A stretch of 41,477 bases of DNA, taken from contig JALEHL010000046.1 of assembly GCA_022770665.1 (NCBI GenBank), positions 1-41,477 of the forward strand, written 5' to 3'. How positions within the stretch are numbered: position 1 is the first letter of the stretch; every line of letters starts with the position of its first letter. Source of the stretch: Bacillota bacterium (GTDB lineage: Bacteria > Bacillota > Clostridia > Peptostreptococcales > Anaerovoracaceae). Under the pieces are notes generated by a model. The model was not told the origin of the DNA, did no database searches, and was given only the letters and a program-made list of their open reading frames with translations. The position numbers and the translations under genes were made by a program. Positions 34,205-41,477 of this stretch are shown here, piece by piece.

Positions 34205-34216
34205 TAGGTATACCTA
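34205..34216. promoter_or_regulatory. Perfect palindrome before the flavodiiron gene, possible operator
   Basis: TAGGTATACCTA is a perfect 12-base palindrome, about ten bases before the AAAGGAGG site of the flavodiiron gene. It resembles boxes of DtxR-family metal regulators (TTAGGTTAACCTAA type). A second weak promoter may lie between 34175 and 34202. Confidence 0.45.
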
Positions 34217-34237
34217 ATATGCAAAAGGAGGATTCCC

Positions 34238-36106
34238 ATGTATTGCACAAAAAAAATACTCGATGATTTAATCTGGGTAGGTGCCAACGATCGCCGTCTT
34301 GCCATGTTTGAAGGCGTTTATTCCGTACCGGACGGCGTTTCCTATAATTCCTACCTGTTACTTGACGAAACGACGGTTCTGTTCGACACGGTTGACAAAG
34401 CAGTCAGTGACAAGTTCTTCCAGAATCTTGAGCATGCGCTGAATGGCCGCCATCTGGATTTTCTGGTAATCCAGCACATGGAACCGGATCACTCTGCTAC
34501 GCTTGCCGAGCTGCTGCTTCGGTATCCTGATGTGAAGATCGCCTGCAATGAGAAAATTGTAACGATGATCGACCAGTTCTTCCACCTTGATATTTCAAAG
34601 AAGGCCTTTGTTGTAAAAGAAGGTACCACCATGAACACTGGACGTCATAGTCTCCAGTTCATGATGGCGCCGATGGTTCACTGGCCGGAAGTCATGGTTA
34701 CATACGATGCTACAGATAAAATTCTCTTCTCTGCAGATGCGTTCGGCACTTTCGGTGCACTGAACGGAGCTATTTTCGCGGACGAAGTTGATTTTAACCA
34801 TGACTATATGGATGAAGCGCGCCGCTACTATTCCAATATTGTCGGCAAATACGGAAATCAGGTGCAGGCTCTTCTGAAAAAAGCCCATGCTCTGGATATC
34901 CGGATGATCTGCCCGCTTCATGGTTTTGTCTGGAGGACCGGCATCGAAGACTACTTCGACAAATATGTAAAGTGGAGTACGTATACACCGGAGGAAACCG
35001 GCGTTATGATCGCATATGCTTCCGTCTACGGCAACACAGAAAACACTGCCGAAATCATCTCCAGCCGCCTGCGTGAGAAAGGAATCCGCACGGTCATGTT
35101 CGATGTGTCCGTCACGCCGGCCAGCGAGATCGTTTCTGCAGCGTTCAAATGGAGTCACCTTGTCTTCGCTTCCACCACCTACAATGCAGGGATCTTCGTT
35201 TCTATGGAAGAACTGCTGCACGATCTGGCAGCACACAACATCCAGAACCGTACCGTAGCACTTGTAGAAAATGGTTCCTGGGCGCCGACCAGCGGAAGCC
35301 TCATGCGTGGTATTCTGGAAGGTTGTCAGAATATGACCATTCTGGATAAATCTGTGACACTGAAATCATCCCTGAAAGAAGAACAGCTTGCTGAAATTGA
35401 TGCGCTGGTTGATGCGATTTCCGCAACCATTCCGAAATTCGAACGTCCATCCGCAGCGGCGACAAATGCAGAAGTTGCCACCGGCACCATTGATAATGAT
35501 GCAATGTTCAAATTCTCCTACGGGCTGTTCGTCCTGACAGCAAAAGACGGGGACAAGGATAACGGCTGCATTATCAACACTGCCGCACAGCTGACCAGCA
35601 AGCCGAACCGGATCAATATCGCAGTGAATAAAGCCAACTACACCCACGATATGATCATGAAAACCGGTGTCTTCAACATTTCTGTGCTCTCCGAAAAAGC
35701 AGAATTTGACACTTTCAAACGATTTGGATTTGCAAGCGGAAGAGATACTGACAAGTTTAACGGATTCGAACAGTATGTGGAACGCAGCGCGAACGGACTG
35801 TACTACGTGACAAAAGGCGTGAACGCTTTCATGTCTGCAAAAGTCATCGATGCGCACGATTACGGCACGCATACACTGTTTATTGCAGAAGTAACGGAAG
35901 CGCAGATTCTGGCGCCGGATCCATCGGTTACCTATGCTTATTACTTTGCACACATCAAACCAAAGCCGCAGCCAAAGATCGAGGAAGAAAAGACCGGCTG
36001 GGTATGCAAGATCTGCGGTTATGTCTACGAGGGAGAAGACCTGCCTGCAGATTTTATCTGCCCGCTCTGCAAACACGGTGCAGAAGATTTCGAAAAACTC
36101 GGTTAA
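34238..36106 (+). CDS. Flavodiiron protein fused to flavin reductase and rubredoxin domains
   Basis: Cytoplasmic oxygen or nitric oxide reductase of 622 residues. Residues 1-250 form the diiron lactamase domain with H80-x-E82-x-D84-H85, then a His in MVHWPE, Asp in FSADAFG and His in CPLHGF. Residues 255-395 are a flavodoxin domain (IAYASVYGNTENTAEII, FMN loop). Residues 420-570 are a flavin-reductase-like domain (FKFSYGLFVLTAKDGDKDNG, INTAAQLTSKPNRI). The end is a rubredoxin with CKIC (590, 593) and CPLC (608, 611). All metal ligands are intact. One chain thus carries electron entry and catalytic site. AAAGGAGG precedes the ATG. Confidence 0.95.
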   Translation: MYCTKKILDDLIWVGANDRRLAMFEGVYSVPDGVSYNSYLLLDETTVLFDTVDKAVSDKFFQNLEHALNGRHLDFLVIQHMEPDHSATLAELLLRYPDVKIACNEKIVTMIDQFFHLDISKKAFVVKEGTTMNTGRHSLQFMMAPMVHWPEVMVTYDATDKILFSADAFGTFGALNGAIFADEVDFNHDYMDEARRYYSNIVGKYGNQVQALLKKAHALDIRMICPLHGFVWRTGIEDYFDKYVKWSTYTPEETGVMIAYASVYGNTENTAEIISSRLREKGIRTVMFDVSVTPASEIVSAAFKWSHLVFASTTYNAGIFVSMEELLHDLAAHNIQNRTVALVENGSWAPTSGSLMRGILEGCQNMTILDKSVTLKSSLKEEQLAEIDALVDAISATIPKFERPSAAATNAEVATGTIDNDAMFKFSYGLFVLTAKDGDKDNGCIINTAAQLTSKPNRINIAVNKANYTHDMIMKTGVFNISVLSEKAEFDTFKRFGFASGRDTDKFNGFEQYVERSANGLYYVTKGVNAFMSAKVIDAHDYGTHTLFIAEVTEAQILAPDPSVTYAYYFAHIKPKPQPKIEEEKTGWVCKICGYVYEGEDLPADFICPLCKHGAEDFEKLG

Positions 36107-36126
36107 AACGTCTCAAAACGCAAAAC

Positions 36127-36162
36127 AAAACCAGAGAGGATCTGTTCTTCTCTGGTTTTTTC
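36127..36162. terminator. Terminator after the flavodiiron gene
   Basis: AAACCAGAGA and TCTCTGGTTT form a stem followed by TTTTT on the plus strand. The minus strand has TTTTGTTTTG after the stem, so it may also serve the converging kinase-like gene. Confidence 0.9.
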
Positions 36163-36172
36163 ATTTTATTTT

Positions 36173-37168
36173 CTATTTTCTCTGCTGGTCCAGCAGCCTT
36201 TTGATGATGTCGATGGTTTCCTGCATGCCGTAGTTTGCACTGTTGATGCAAAGATCATAGTTTTCCGGTTTACCCCACACATCATTTGCATAAAACTCAT
36301 AGTATTTCCGGTGCTGTCTGTCCATCCTCTTCAGGAACCTGGTCGCTTCTTTCAGGTTCATATTCCTGGTCCCCATAATGTACTCCACACGCATGTCAAA
36401 CGGCGCAGTGATAAACAGACTGATATGTGGAATAAAATTGTTCATCAGGATGACATCAGCGCATCTGCCCATAATAATGCAGTCCTCAGTTCTTGCCAGG
36501 CTGCAGATCAGATCACTCATGTTAAAGAATACCGCATCCTGCTTGCTGAGTCCGTGATACCGGTTAAACTGCCTGAGCTTCTCCTTCAGGCCTACCCGAG
36601 GCGGTTTGCTGTACCGGTCAAATTCCGTAAAGCTTTCCGCATCCTGCACCCCATCCTTTTCTGCTTCCAGACGCTGCAGCACCTGCTGAAATATTTCTGC
36701 ATCATAATAGTTGATTTTCAGCTGGTCGGCCAGCGCAAATCCGATATCATTTCCTGCACTTCCCTGGGTGCGGCTGATGCAGATCACCAGATGATCCTGG
36801 CTGGACATCTTCGGATTTTTCGGTACAGGATTCAGCTGAATTCTGTCTTTGTCCAGAATATCCACCTTGCCGAAGACATCGGGTAATGCGGCGATTTCCT
36901 TCAGGATGTTATCATATTCGATCATCAGGCGCTTTCTTTCTGCTTTATTTTCAATGGTCCGCGCCATATTGCTGATCAGTGCCAGTTCATTCCGGAGCAG
37001 ATGCCCATCCGGTTTTGTATACATCAGCATACACAGCGCGCGGATTGTGGCTTCCCGTTCTCCGGTAAAGGCCCGACCCAGGGAAGATCCCACACTCTCA
37101 TATACCTCTCCGTCCAGTTCATAGATGCGGGTAGCGATTTCTCTGTATTTTACACGATCATTCTGCAT
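36173..37168 (-). CDS. Cytidylate-kinase-like protein with N-terminal extension
   Basis: The 331-residue protein has a P-loop kinase domain in its C-terminal two thirds, of the cytidylate kinase-like family of Clostridia. It reads VICISRTQGSAGNDIGFALADQL (a GxxxGxxxG nucleotide loop lacking the usual GK[ST]), YYDAEIFQQ, IIMGRCADVIL and LFITAPFDMRVEYIM. The first 120 residues are helical and of unknown role (GEREATIRALCMLMY). The substrate is unknown; true CMP kinase is unlikely given the changed P-loop. It starts 15 bases after the antiporter, with AAGGAGGGG before the ATG. Confidence 0.8.
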   Translation of the reverse strand: MQNDRVKYREIATRIYELDGEVYESVGSSLGRAFTGEREATIRALCMLMYTKPDGHLLRNELALISNMARTIENKAERKRLMIEYDNILKEIAALPDVFGKVDILDKDRIQLNPVPKNPKMSSQDHLVICISRTQGSAGNDIGFALADQLKINYYDAEIFQQVLQRLEAEKDGVQDAESFTEFDRYSKPPRVGLKEKLRQFNRYHGLSKQDAVFFNMSDLICSLARTEDCIIMGRCADVILMNNFIPHISLFITAPFDMRVEYIMGTRNMNLKEATRFLKRMDRQHRKYYEFYANDVWGKPENYDLCINSANYGMQETIDIIKRLLDQQRK

Positions 37169-37183
37169 GTTCTCTCCCCTCCT

Positions 37184-38545
37184 TTATAAAAAGAATGCTA
37201 TGGTATCAATCAGGAATACCGGTACCAGGAACACTGCCGACCAGAGAATGTATCCGAAGAAGGATGGCATGATGACGCCGTTTTCCTCCGAGATCGATTT
37301 CACCATGAAATTCGGTGCATTGCCGATATACGTATTGGCGCCCATGAATACGGCACCGCAGGAAATGGCAGTAAGAACCCTGCCTGGTACAGTTCCCAGC
37401 GCCGTAGCAATTCCCTCAGCAAATCCCAGCGTGCCGGCGGTCGTAAGGAATACCAGATAAGTCGGCGTATTGTCCAGGAAGCTTGACAGAGCACCTGTCG
37501 CCCAGAACATCTGCCACGGTGCACTGATGCCAAGTTCCGGTCCCACAGTCTTCAGCAGCATCAGCGCCGGCTGCATCGTGATGAAAATCCCGATAAACAG
37601 TACCGCAACCTCCCGGATAGGGCCCCAGGTAAAGTGGTTTCTCTTCCGGATAGATTTCCGTGTCGTCCTGAACGATAAAAATGCCGCCAGCAGGATCAGC
37701 GTGATTTCAATCATGGCCGGATAGGTAAGCACCACTTCTCCCAGCAGATGAATGCCCCGGACGTTTCCGGCTGCATCCTGAAACGCTGCGGTCGTCGGAA
37801 GCAGCCCGCTGAGAATCACAGCCGCCACGATCATGACAATGAAAAGCAGGTTATGCAGTCCGTCAATCCGAAATTCTGTGTACGGCTTGCTGATATCCGG
37901 CTTCCGCCCCTGTGCGATGTCTTTCCGGTAAGCTCGTTTATCCAGATGATAAAAGACGAAAAGTAAAAGCACCATATTAAATACCAGCACCGGCAGCAGC
38001 TTCAGGCTCCAGAAAAAAGGAACACCCCGCATAAATCCCATCAGCAGCGGTGGATCTCCGATGGGCGTCAGGCAGCCGCCCATGTTGGAAACCATGAAGA
38101 TGAAGAAGACCATGATATGCTTTTTTCTCTTTCTCCATGCGTTCATTTTAATCACAGGACGCACCATCAGCATGCTGGCACCTGTGGTTCCGATACAGCT
38201 TGCCAGCAGGGTTCCCATGGCAAGGAGGCCCACATTCACCCGGGGTGAACCGGCGAAATCGCCTTCCATGGTAATGTTTCCGGATACGCAGAACAGACCG
38301 AACAGCAGCACGATGAATGTCAGATAGTCATTCACGATGCATTCCAGTACAGTTTCTGCTGTTTTCCCTGCCCCGTAAACCAGGCAGAAGGTTACAGCCA
38401 TGGCTGCAATCCATGCCGCCGAAACCAGGCCCTGATGCTCTTCCCACCATTTCGGCCGAATCAGCGGCAGAAGGGCAATGCAGAGCAGCAGCCCTGCAAA
38501 CGGAATACAGAGCCAGATTGGCACTGTAGTTACAACTTCATTCAA
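37184..38545 (-). CDS. NhaD/ArsB-type sodium:proton antiporter
   Basis: Polytopic membrane protein of 453 residues in the ion-transporter superfamily, with about twelve hydrophobic segments. GTTGASMLMVRPVIKMN and LTPIGDPPLLMGFMRGVPFFW match the NhaD-like clade, and SSFLDNTPTYLVF and GANTYIGNAPNFMVK the second half. Na+ or another ion is moved against H+. A TTG start at 38545 is chosen because GAGGTGAG lies five bases upstream; a longer frame upstream would cross the promoter at 38586-38613. Confidence 0.87.
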   Translation of the reverse strand: MNEVVTTVPIWLCIPFAGLLLCIALLPLIRPKWWEEHQGLVSAAWIAAMAVTFCLVYGAGKTAETVLECIVNDYLTFIVLLFGLFCVSGNITMEGDFAGSPRVNVGLLAMGTLLASCIGTTGASMLMVRPVIKMNAWRKRKKHIMVFFIFMVSNMGGCLTPIGDPPLLMGFMRGVPFFWSLKLLPVLVFNMVLLLFVFYHLDKRAYRKDIAQGRKPDISKPYTEFRIDGLHNLLFIVMIVAAVILSGLLPTTAAFQDAAGNVRGIHLLGEVVLTYPAMIEITLILLAAFLSFRTTRKSIRKRNHFTWGPIREVAVLFIGIFITMQPALMLLKTVGPELGISAPWQMFWATGALSSFLDNTPTYLVFLTTAGTLGFAEGIATALGTVPGRVLTAISCGAVFMGANTYIGNAPNFMVKSISEENGVIMPSFFGYILWSAVFLVPVFLIDTIAFFL

Positions 38546-38585
38546 ATTACTCACCTCGTACACTTCATATTTAAACCAACTGATT

Positions 38586-38613
38586 ATTATATCATACGGC
38601 AGTAAAAAGTCAA
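38586..38613 (-). promoter_or_regulatory. Promoter of the antiporter-kinase operon
   Basis: TTGACT (38613-38608), a 16-base spacer and TATAAT (38591-38586), with about 40 bases to the TTG start. Confidence 0.75.
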
Positions 38614-38665
38614 TCGAGCGAAAAAAGTACTCTTTTATATTGTATATATTGTAGCCAGAAAAGGA

Positions 38666-38708
38666 AGAAAAACTCCTGCCGCAGGCCATTTGAGGCTGGC
38701 AGGAGTTT
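38666..38708 (-). terminator. Terminator after glycerol dehydrogenase
   Basis: AACTCCTGCC (38671-38680) pairs perfectly with GGCAGGAGTT (38698-38707); the minus strand continues TTTTTC. Confidence 0.88.
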
Positions 38709-38740
38709 GCATTCAGAATTCCTTTATTATTCCTTCATTC

Positions 38741-39835
38741 CTACGATTCGAAATAATACTGTCCCAGCTGGTCGGCTGCAAGCATCGCATCGTAAAGCTG
38801 CTGCGGCGTCACATCGCCAGGCATGTTATGGAGGGTCTCTCCCGGTGCGCATGCCTTCTCGGCCGCGATCATCACCCGGGCAGGGTCTGTAATGCCCATT
38901 TCCGCCAGCGTCACCGGCAGTCCCACTTCACTGCAGAAGTCCATCACTTCCATCAGTTCCTCCTCCGGCGCGGCTTCCAGGATCAGCTGTGCGATGGTTC
39001 CGAACGCAACACACTCTCCATGCATGGCAGACAGCTCATCCAGGGCAGTCAGTCCGTTATATACGGAGTGGGCAACCGCCAACCCGCCGTTGTCTGCGCC
39101 CACACCGGACAGATAGGTGTTGGCCTCCACAATCTTTTCCAGTGCCGGCGTAACCAGCTTTTTCTCACAAGCCAGCTTCGCCTGCAAGCCGTACTCCAGC
39201 AACGTTTCATAGCAAAGCCTGCAGAGGGCCATGGCAGAAGCGGTAATTCCTCCGTTTTCCAGGCTTGGCGCGTCCACCGACTCACAGGCCCGCGCTTCGA
39301 AATAGGTGCCCAGCGCATCCCCCATGCCAGATACCAAAAATCGCACCGGAGAAGCCGCAATCACTGCCGTATCTACAATCACACATTCGGGATTCTTCGG
39401 ATAGAACAGATAACTGTTGAATGTGTGATCGTCATTATAGATGACGGAAAGTCCTGTACATGGTGCATCCGTGGCACAGACGGTCGGAATGACAGCGACC
39501 GGCTTCTTTTCGTAATATGCCGTTGCCTTGGCTGTATCGATGGCAGAACCGCCGCCTACGCCTACAATCACATCAATGCCGTCTTTCCGGACGATCTCCC
39601 GCATTTTTTCAATTTCTCCCACAGAACTGATTCCGCCAAACACCTCATAGCGGCGCGTGGCTTCCATCCCCTCGAAACTTTTTTCAATCTTTTCTCCACA
39701 GTACTTATAGCCGCTTCCCGAGCAGATGAACAGATACTTTCTCCCCAGGTCTTCTGTCTCTTTCGCGAACTGCAGCAGTGCGTCTCTGCCCTGCACGTAT
39801 TTCAGCGGGGCCCGCATCAGTTTCATTCTTCCCAT
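38741..39835 (-). CDS. gldA: Glycerol dehydrogenase (iron/zinc-type alcohol dehydrogenase)
   Basis: NAD-dependent oxidation of glycerol to dihydroxyacetone, or the reverse, in the cytoplasm. The 364 residues show the GVGGGSAIDTAKA cofactor loop near residue 95, PTVCATDAPCTGLSVIY, and the zinc ligands in GMGDALGTYFEA (Asp), LAVAHSVYNGL (His) and MHGECVAFG (His). Length and motifs match GldA closely. GGGAGG lies eight bases before the ATG. It has its own promoter and terminator. Confidence 0.92.
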   Translation of the reverse strand: MGRMKLMRAPLKYVQGRDALLQFAKETEDLGRKYLFICSGSGYKYCGEKIEKSFEGMEATRRYEVFGGISSVGEIEKMREIVRKDGIDVIVGVGGGSAIDTAKATAYYEKKPVAVIPTVCATDAPCTGLSVIYNDDHTFNSYLFYPKNPECVIVDTAVIAASPVRFLVSGMGDALGTYFEARACESVDAPSLENGGITASAMALCRLCYETLLEYGLQAKLACEKKLVTPALEKIVEANTYLSGVGADNGGLAVAHSVYNGLTALDELSAMHGECVAFGTIAQLILEAAPEEELMEVMDFCSEVGLPVTLAEMGITDPARVMIAAEKACAPGETLHNMPGDVTPQQLYDAMLAADQLGQYYFES

Positions 39836-39898
39836 ATTCGAATCCTCCCTTTTTCTGATTTTCTGCGCAAAATCTATTCTTCTGCACTTCTGTCTCCT

Positions 39899-39926
39899 GT
39901 TATACGCTTTTCCCCCCGTTTCTCAA
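39899..39926 (-). promoter_or_regulatory. Promoter of gldA
   Basis: TTGAGA (39926-39921), 16 bases and TATAAC (39904-39899), about 65 bases before the start codon. No convincing terminator is seen in the gap between this and the serine hydrolase stop. Confidence 0.55.
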
Positions 39927-40022
39927 TGTCTTCTTGATGTTATATTTGTGAATTTTTGCAGAAAACCAGACGGTACTGGTCACATTGCTGACGATCGGTA
40001 AAAGTATTTTTTTACTTGCATA

Positions 40023-41477
40023 TTATTTTTTCAGGAATTGCGCAGGTTCTGTCAGCGGTTCATACCACACATCCACTTGGCATTGGCCTTCCTTCTTCCT
40101 GAATATAACAGGAATACGCATGGTCAGAACGTCTTCCTTTACGCCATCCATCCAGAAATACTCTCCGCCCCAGTGATGCAGCGGAAGCGTCTGATCACGG
40201 TATGAAAGCTGAAGATGTTCTGCACCGTTTTCAGCTCCACAGGTTTCTATTGTCATCGTACCATATCCCGGTTCTGTATAACTGCCTTCCCATGCATGGA
40301 TATCTTCGGAGAACGATGTCCCCTTACTTTCTTTTGGCAATACACCTTTCGTCAGGTCACGCTGACAGCCTTCATATCGGTTCTGCACAGTATATTCCTG
40401 TCTTTCGCGGAAGCGTTTATCCCAGTCAATTTCATCCAGACCGAATATGCTGTCCATCATAGAATATACGATAGGATAAAATACAGGATCTGACGGTGTA
40501 TGAAGATTCATCATGAGAATGAAGCCGACTTTTTCTTCCGGAAGGTACATCTGGAGCGTACTGTATCCGTCAATTTTCCCCCCGTGCTTCTGCAGCCATA
40601 ACCCCCGATATCTTCCGATTCTCCATCCGAGACCATATCCATCACAGCTGTAGAAGTCCTCGTCCGGTCGTCCGCCGTCATCATAAGCAATCTGCGGCTG
40701 ATGAATCTGTCGGAATATTTCTTCACTTATGATTTGCTCTCCCCTTTCATTCTTACCGCCATTCATATGAAAACGAATCCATTTCGCCATATCACGTGCA
40801 GTACTGTTCACAGAGGCTGCAGGGCCTGCCATATTCATATTCCAGAAAGGAAGTTTCGTAACCTTTCCGTCGATTACCTGATATGGTTCCGCATGATCCT
40901 GATCTTCCAGTATTTCAGAAGCCAGACAGCAGGTTCTGTCCATCCCAATCGGGTCAAAAACGTACTCCTTCATCAGCTCAGACCACGGTCGTCCGGTTAC
41001 TCTTTCTGCAACATAACCAATCATAATATATATCAGGTTACTGTACTGTGAAACTTCACGGAATGGTTTATTCGGTTTCAAATAGCGCAATCTTTCTGCA
41101 GTGTGCCCACGGCCTTCTTCATTGGGCCAGATAACATCATATCCACCCAGCCCGGTCCGGTGACAGAGCATGTCTCTTAATGACATCCTTGCAGAAGCTT
41201 CCGCATCCCACATCTTCATTTCCGGAACATAATTGCACACTGGCGTATCCAGATCCAGATATCCTCTGTCAACAAGTGCAGCAATTAAAACACCTGTCAT
41301 AGATTTGGAACAGGATGCTACACAGAATTTGGAATCCTCTGTCATAGGAAGCTTTTTTTCCAGATCTCTGTAGCCGAAGCACTGAATCTGATCTTGCTCT
41401 CCTTCCTGAATCAATGTCACTGTCATCCCGGGTGCCTTCCAGTAATCCAGCTCACTTTGAATTTTCTGTACATCGAT
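40023..41477 (-). CDS. Serine hydrolase, class C beta-lactamase fold (5' end cut by window edge)
   Basis: The open frame continues through the window edge; translation from the edge reads IDVQKIQSELDYWKAPGMTV, so the ATG at 41426 is internal and at least 17 more residues exist. The active-site set of this family is intact: SCSK (SxxK) in ASCSKSMTG, YSN in the YxN position, and KHGG (HxG) in LWLQKHGGKIDGY. A C-terminal domain of about 110 residues follows (YGTMTIETCGAE), as in many such esterases and peptidases. No signal peptide can be judged. A true beta-lactamase activity is not implied. Confidence 0.88.
   Translation of the reverse strand: MDVQKIQSELDYWKAPGMTVTLIQEGEQDQIQCFGYRDLEKKLPMTEDSKFCVASCSKSMTGVLIAALVDRGYLDLDTPVCNYVPEMKMWDAEASARMSLRDMLCHRTGLGGYDVIWPNEEGRGHTAERLRYLKPNKPFREVSQYSNLIYIMIGYVAERVTGRPWSELMKEYVFDPIGMDRTCCLASEILEDQDHAEPYQVIDGKVTKLPFWNMNMAGPAASVNSTARDMAKWIRFHMNGGKNERGEQIISEEIFRQIHQPQIAYDDGGRPDEDFYSCDGYGLGWRIGRYRGLWLQKHGGKIDGYSTLQMYLPEEKVGFILMMNLHTPSDPVFYPIVYSMMDSIFGLDEIDWDKRFRERQEYTVQNRYEGCQRDLTKGVLPKESKGTSFSEDIHAWEGSYTEPGYGTMTIETCGAENGAEHLQLSYRDQTLPLHHWGGEYFWMDGVKEDVLTMRIPVIFRKKEGQCQVDVWYEPLTEPAQFLKK

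Noticed and set aside
39958..40022. Possible terminators after the serine hydrolase gene
   Set aside because: Only weak stems of five AT-rich or short pairs (ACCAG/CTGGT, AAGTA/TACTT) are present; not strong enough to call.

Overview
The window looks like chromosomal DNA of an anaerobic, gut-type member of the Bacillota (class Clostridia, perhaps near Lachnospiraceae or Anaerovoracaceae). This is inferred from strong AGGAGG-type ribosome binding sites, a moderate GC content, and typical clostridial genes: an MBOAT/DHHW/DUF4358 cassette, a CmpB-family membrane protein, DUF2804, butyrate kinase, a flavodiiron-rubredoxin fusion and a TPP-riboswitch thiSGH operon. No rRNA, tRNA, CRISPR array, insertion sequence or phage gene was seen. 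Family assignments rest on recognised motifs, not on database searches.

Layout. 1-2.4 kb: the 3' part of thioredoxin reductase, a short-chain dehydrogenase and a decayed AraC-type regulator. 2.5-5.0 kb (minus): a membrane-anchored unknown, an HD-domain protein and an EamA-type exporter. 5.1-9.9 kb (plus): a late cobalamin operon (cobT, cobU, cobS, a degenerate second cobU, a cobC-like phosphatase) ending with an M20 peptidase. 9.9-12.9 kb (minus): copper efflux, with CsoR and a CopA ATPase that carries a CopZ-like domain at its C terminus behind an internal ribosome binding site. 13.0-14.4 kb (minus): an AAA/DUF4143 ATPase broken by a frameshift in a run of eight A, with a 22-bp repeat pair over its promoter. 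14.4-20.3 kb (minus): a membrane-anchored hydrolase, then a tight five-gene unit of ECF sigma factor, anti-sigma factor, DUF4358 lipoprotein, MBOAT acyltransferase and DHHW protein. This looks like an envelope O-acylation system under its own sigma factor.

20.5-28.1 kb (minus): a D,D-carboxypeptidase, a phosphohexomutase, a CbiT-like protein with an eroded SAM motif, a CmpB-family membrane protein, a flavodoxin-fold reductase, butyrate kinase and endonuclease IV. 28.2-29.3 kb (plus): a DUF2804 protein. 29.4-32.5 kb (minus): thiS-thiG-thiH-tenI/thiE behind a promoter, a TPP riboswitch and an intrinsic terminator. 32.5-33.9 kb (minus): a secreted SCP/CAP protein. 34.0-36.1 kb (plus): a strong promoter, a structured leader RNA ending in a terminator with a competing antiterminator, and a flavodiiron/flavin-reductase/rubredoxin fusion. 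36.2-38.6 kb (minus): an NhaD-like antiporter and a cytidylate-kinase-like protein. 38.7-41.5 kb (minus): glycerol dehydrogenase and a serine hydrolase cut by the window edge.

The most promising points for new biology are the leader RNA at 34.03-34.17 kb, the sigma-controlled acylation cassette at 14.4-19.2 kb, and the internal CopZ start inside copA.
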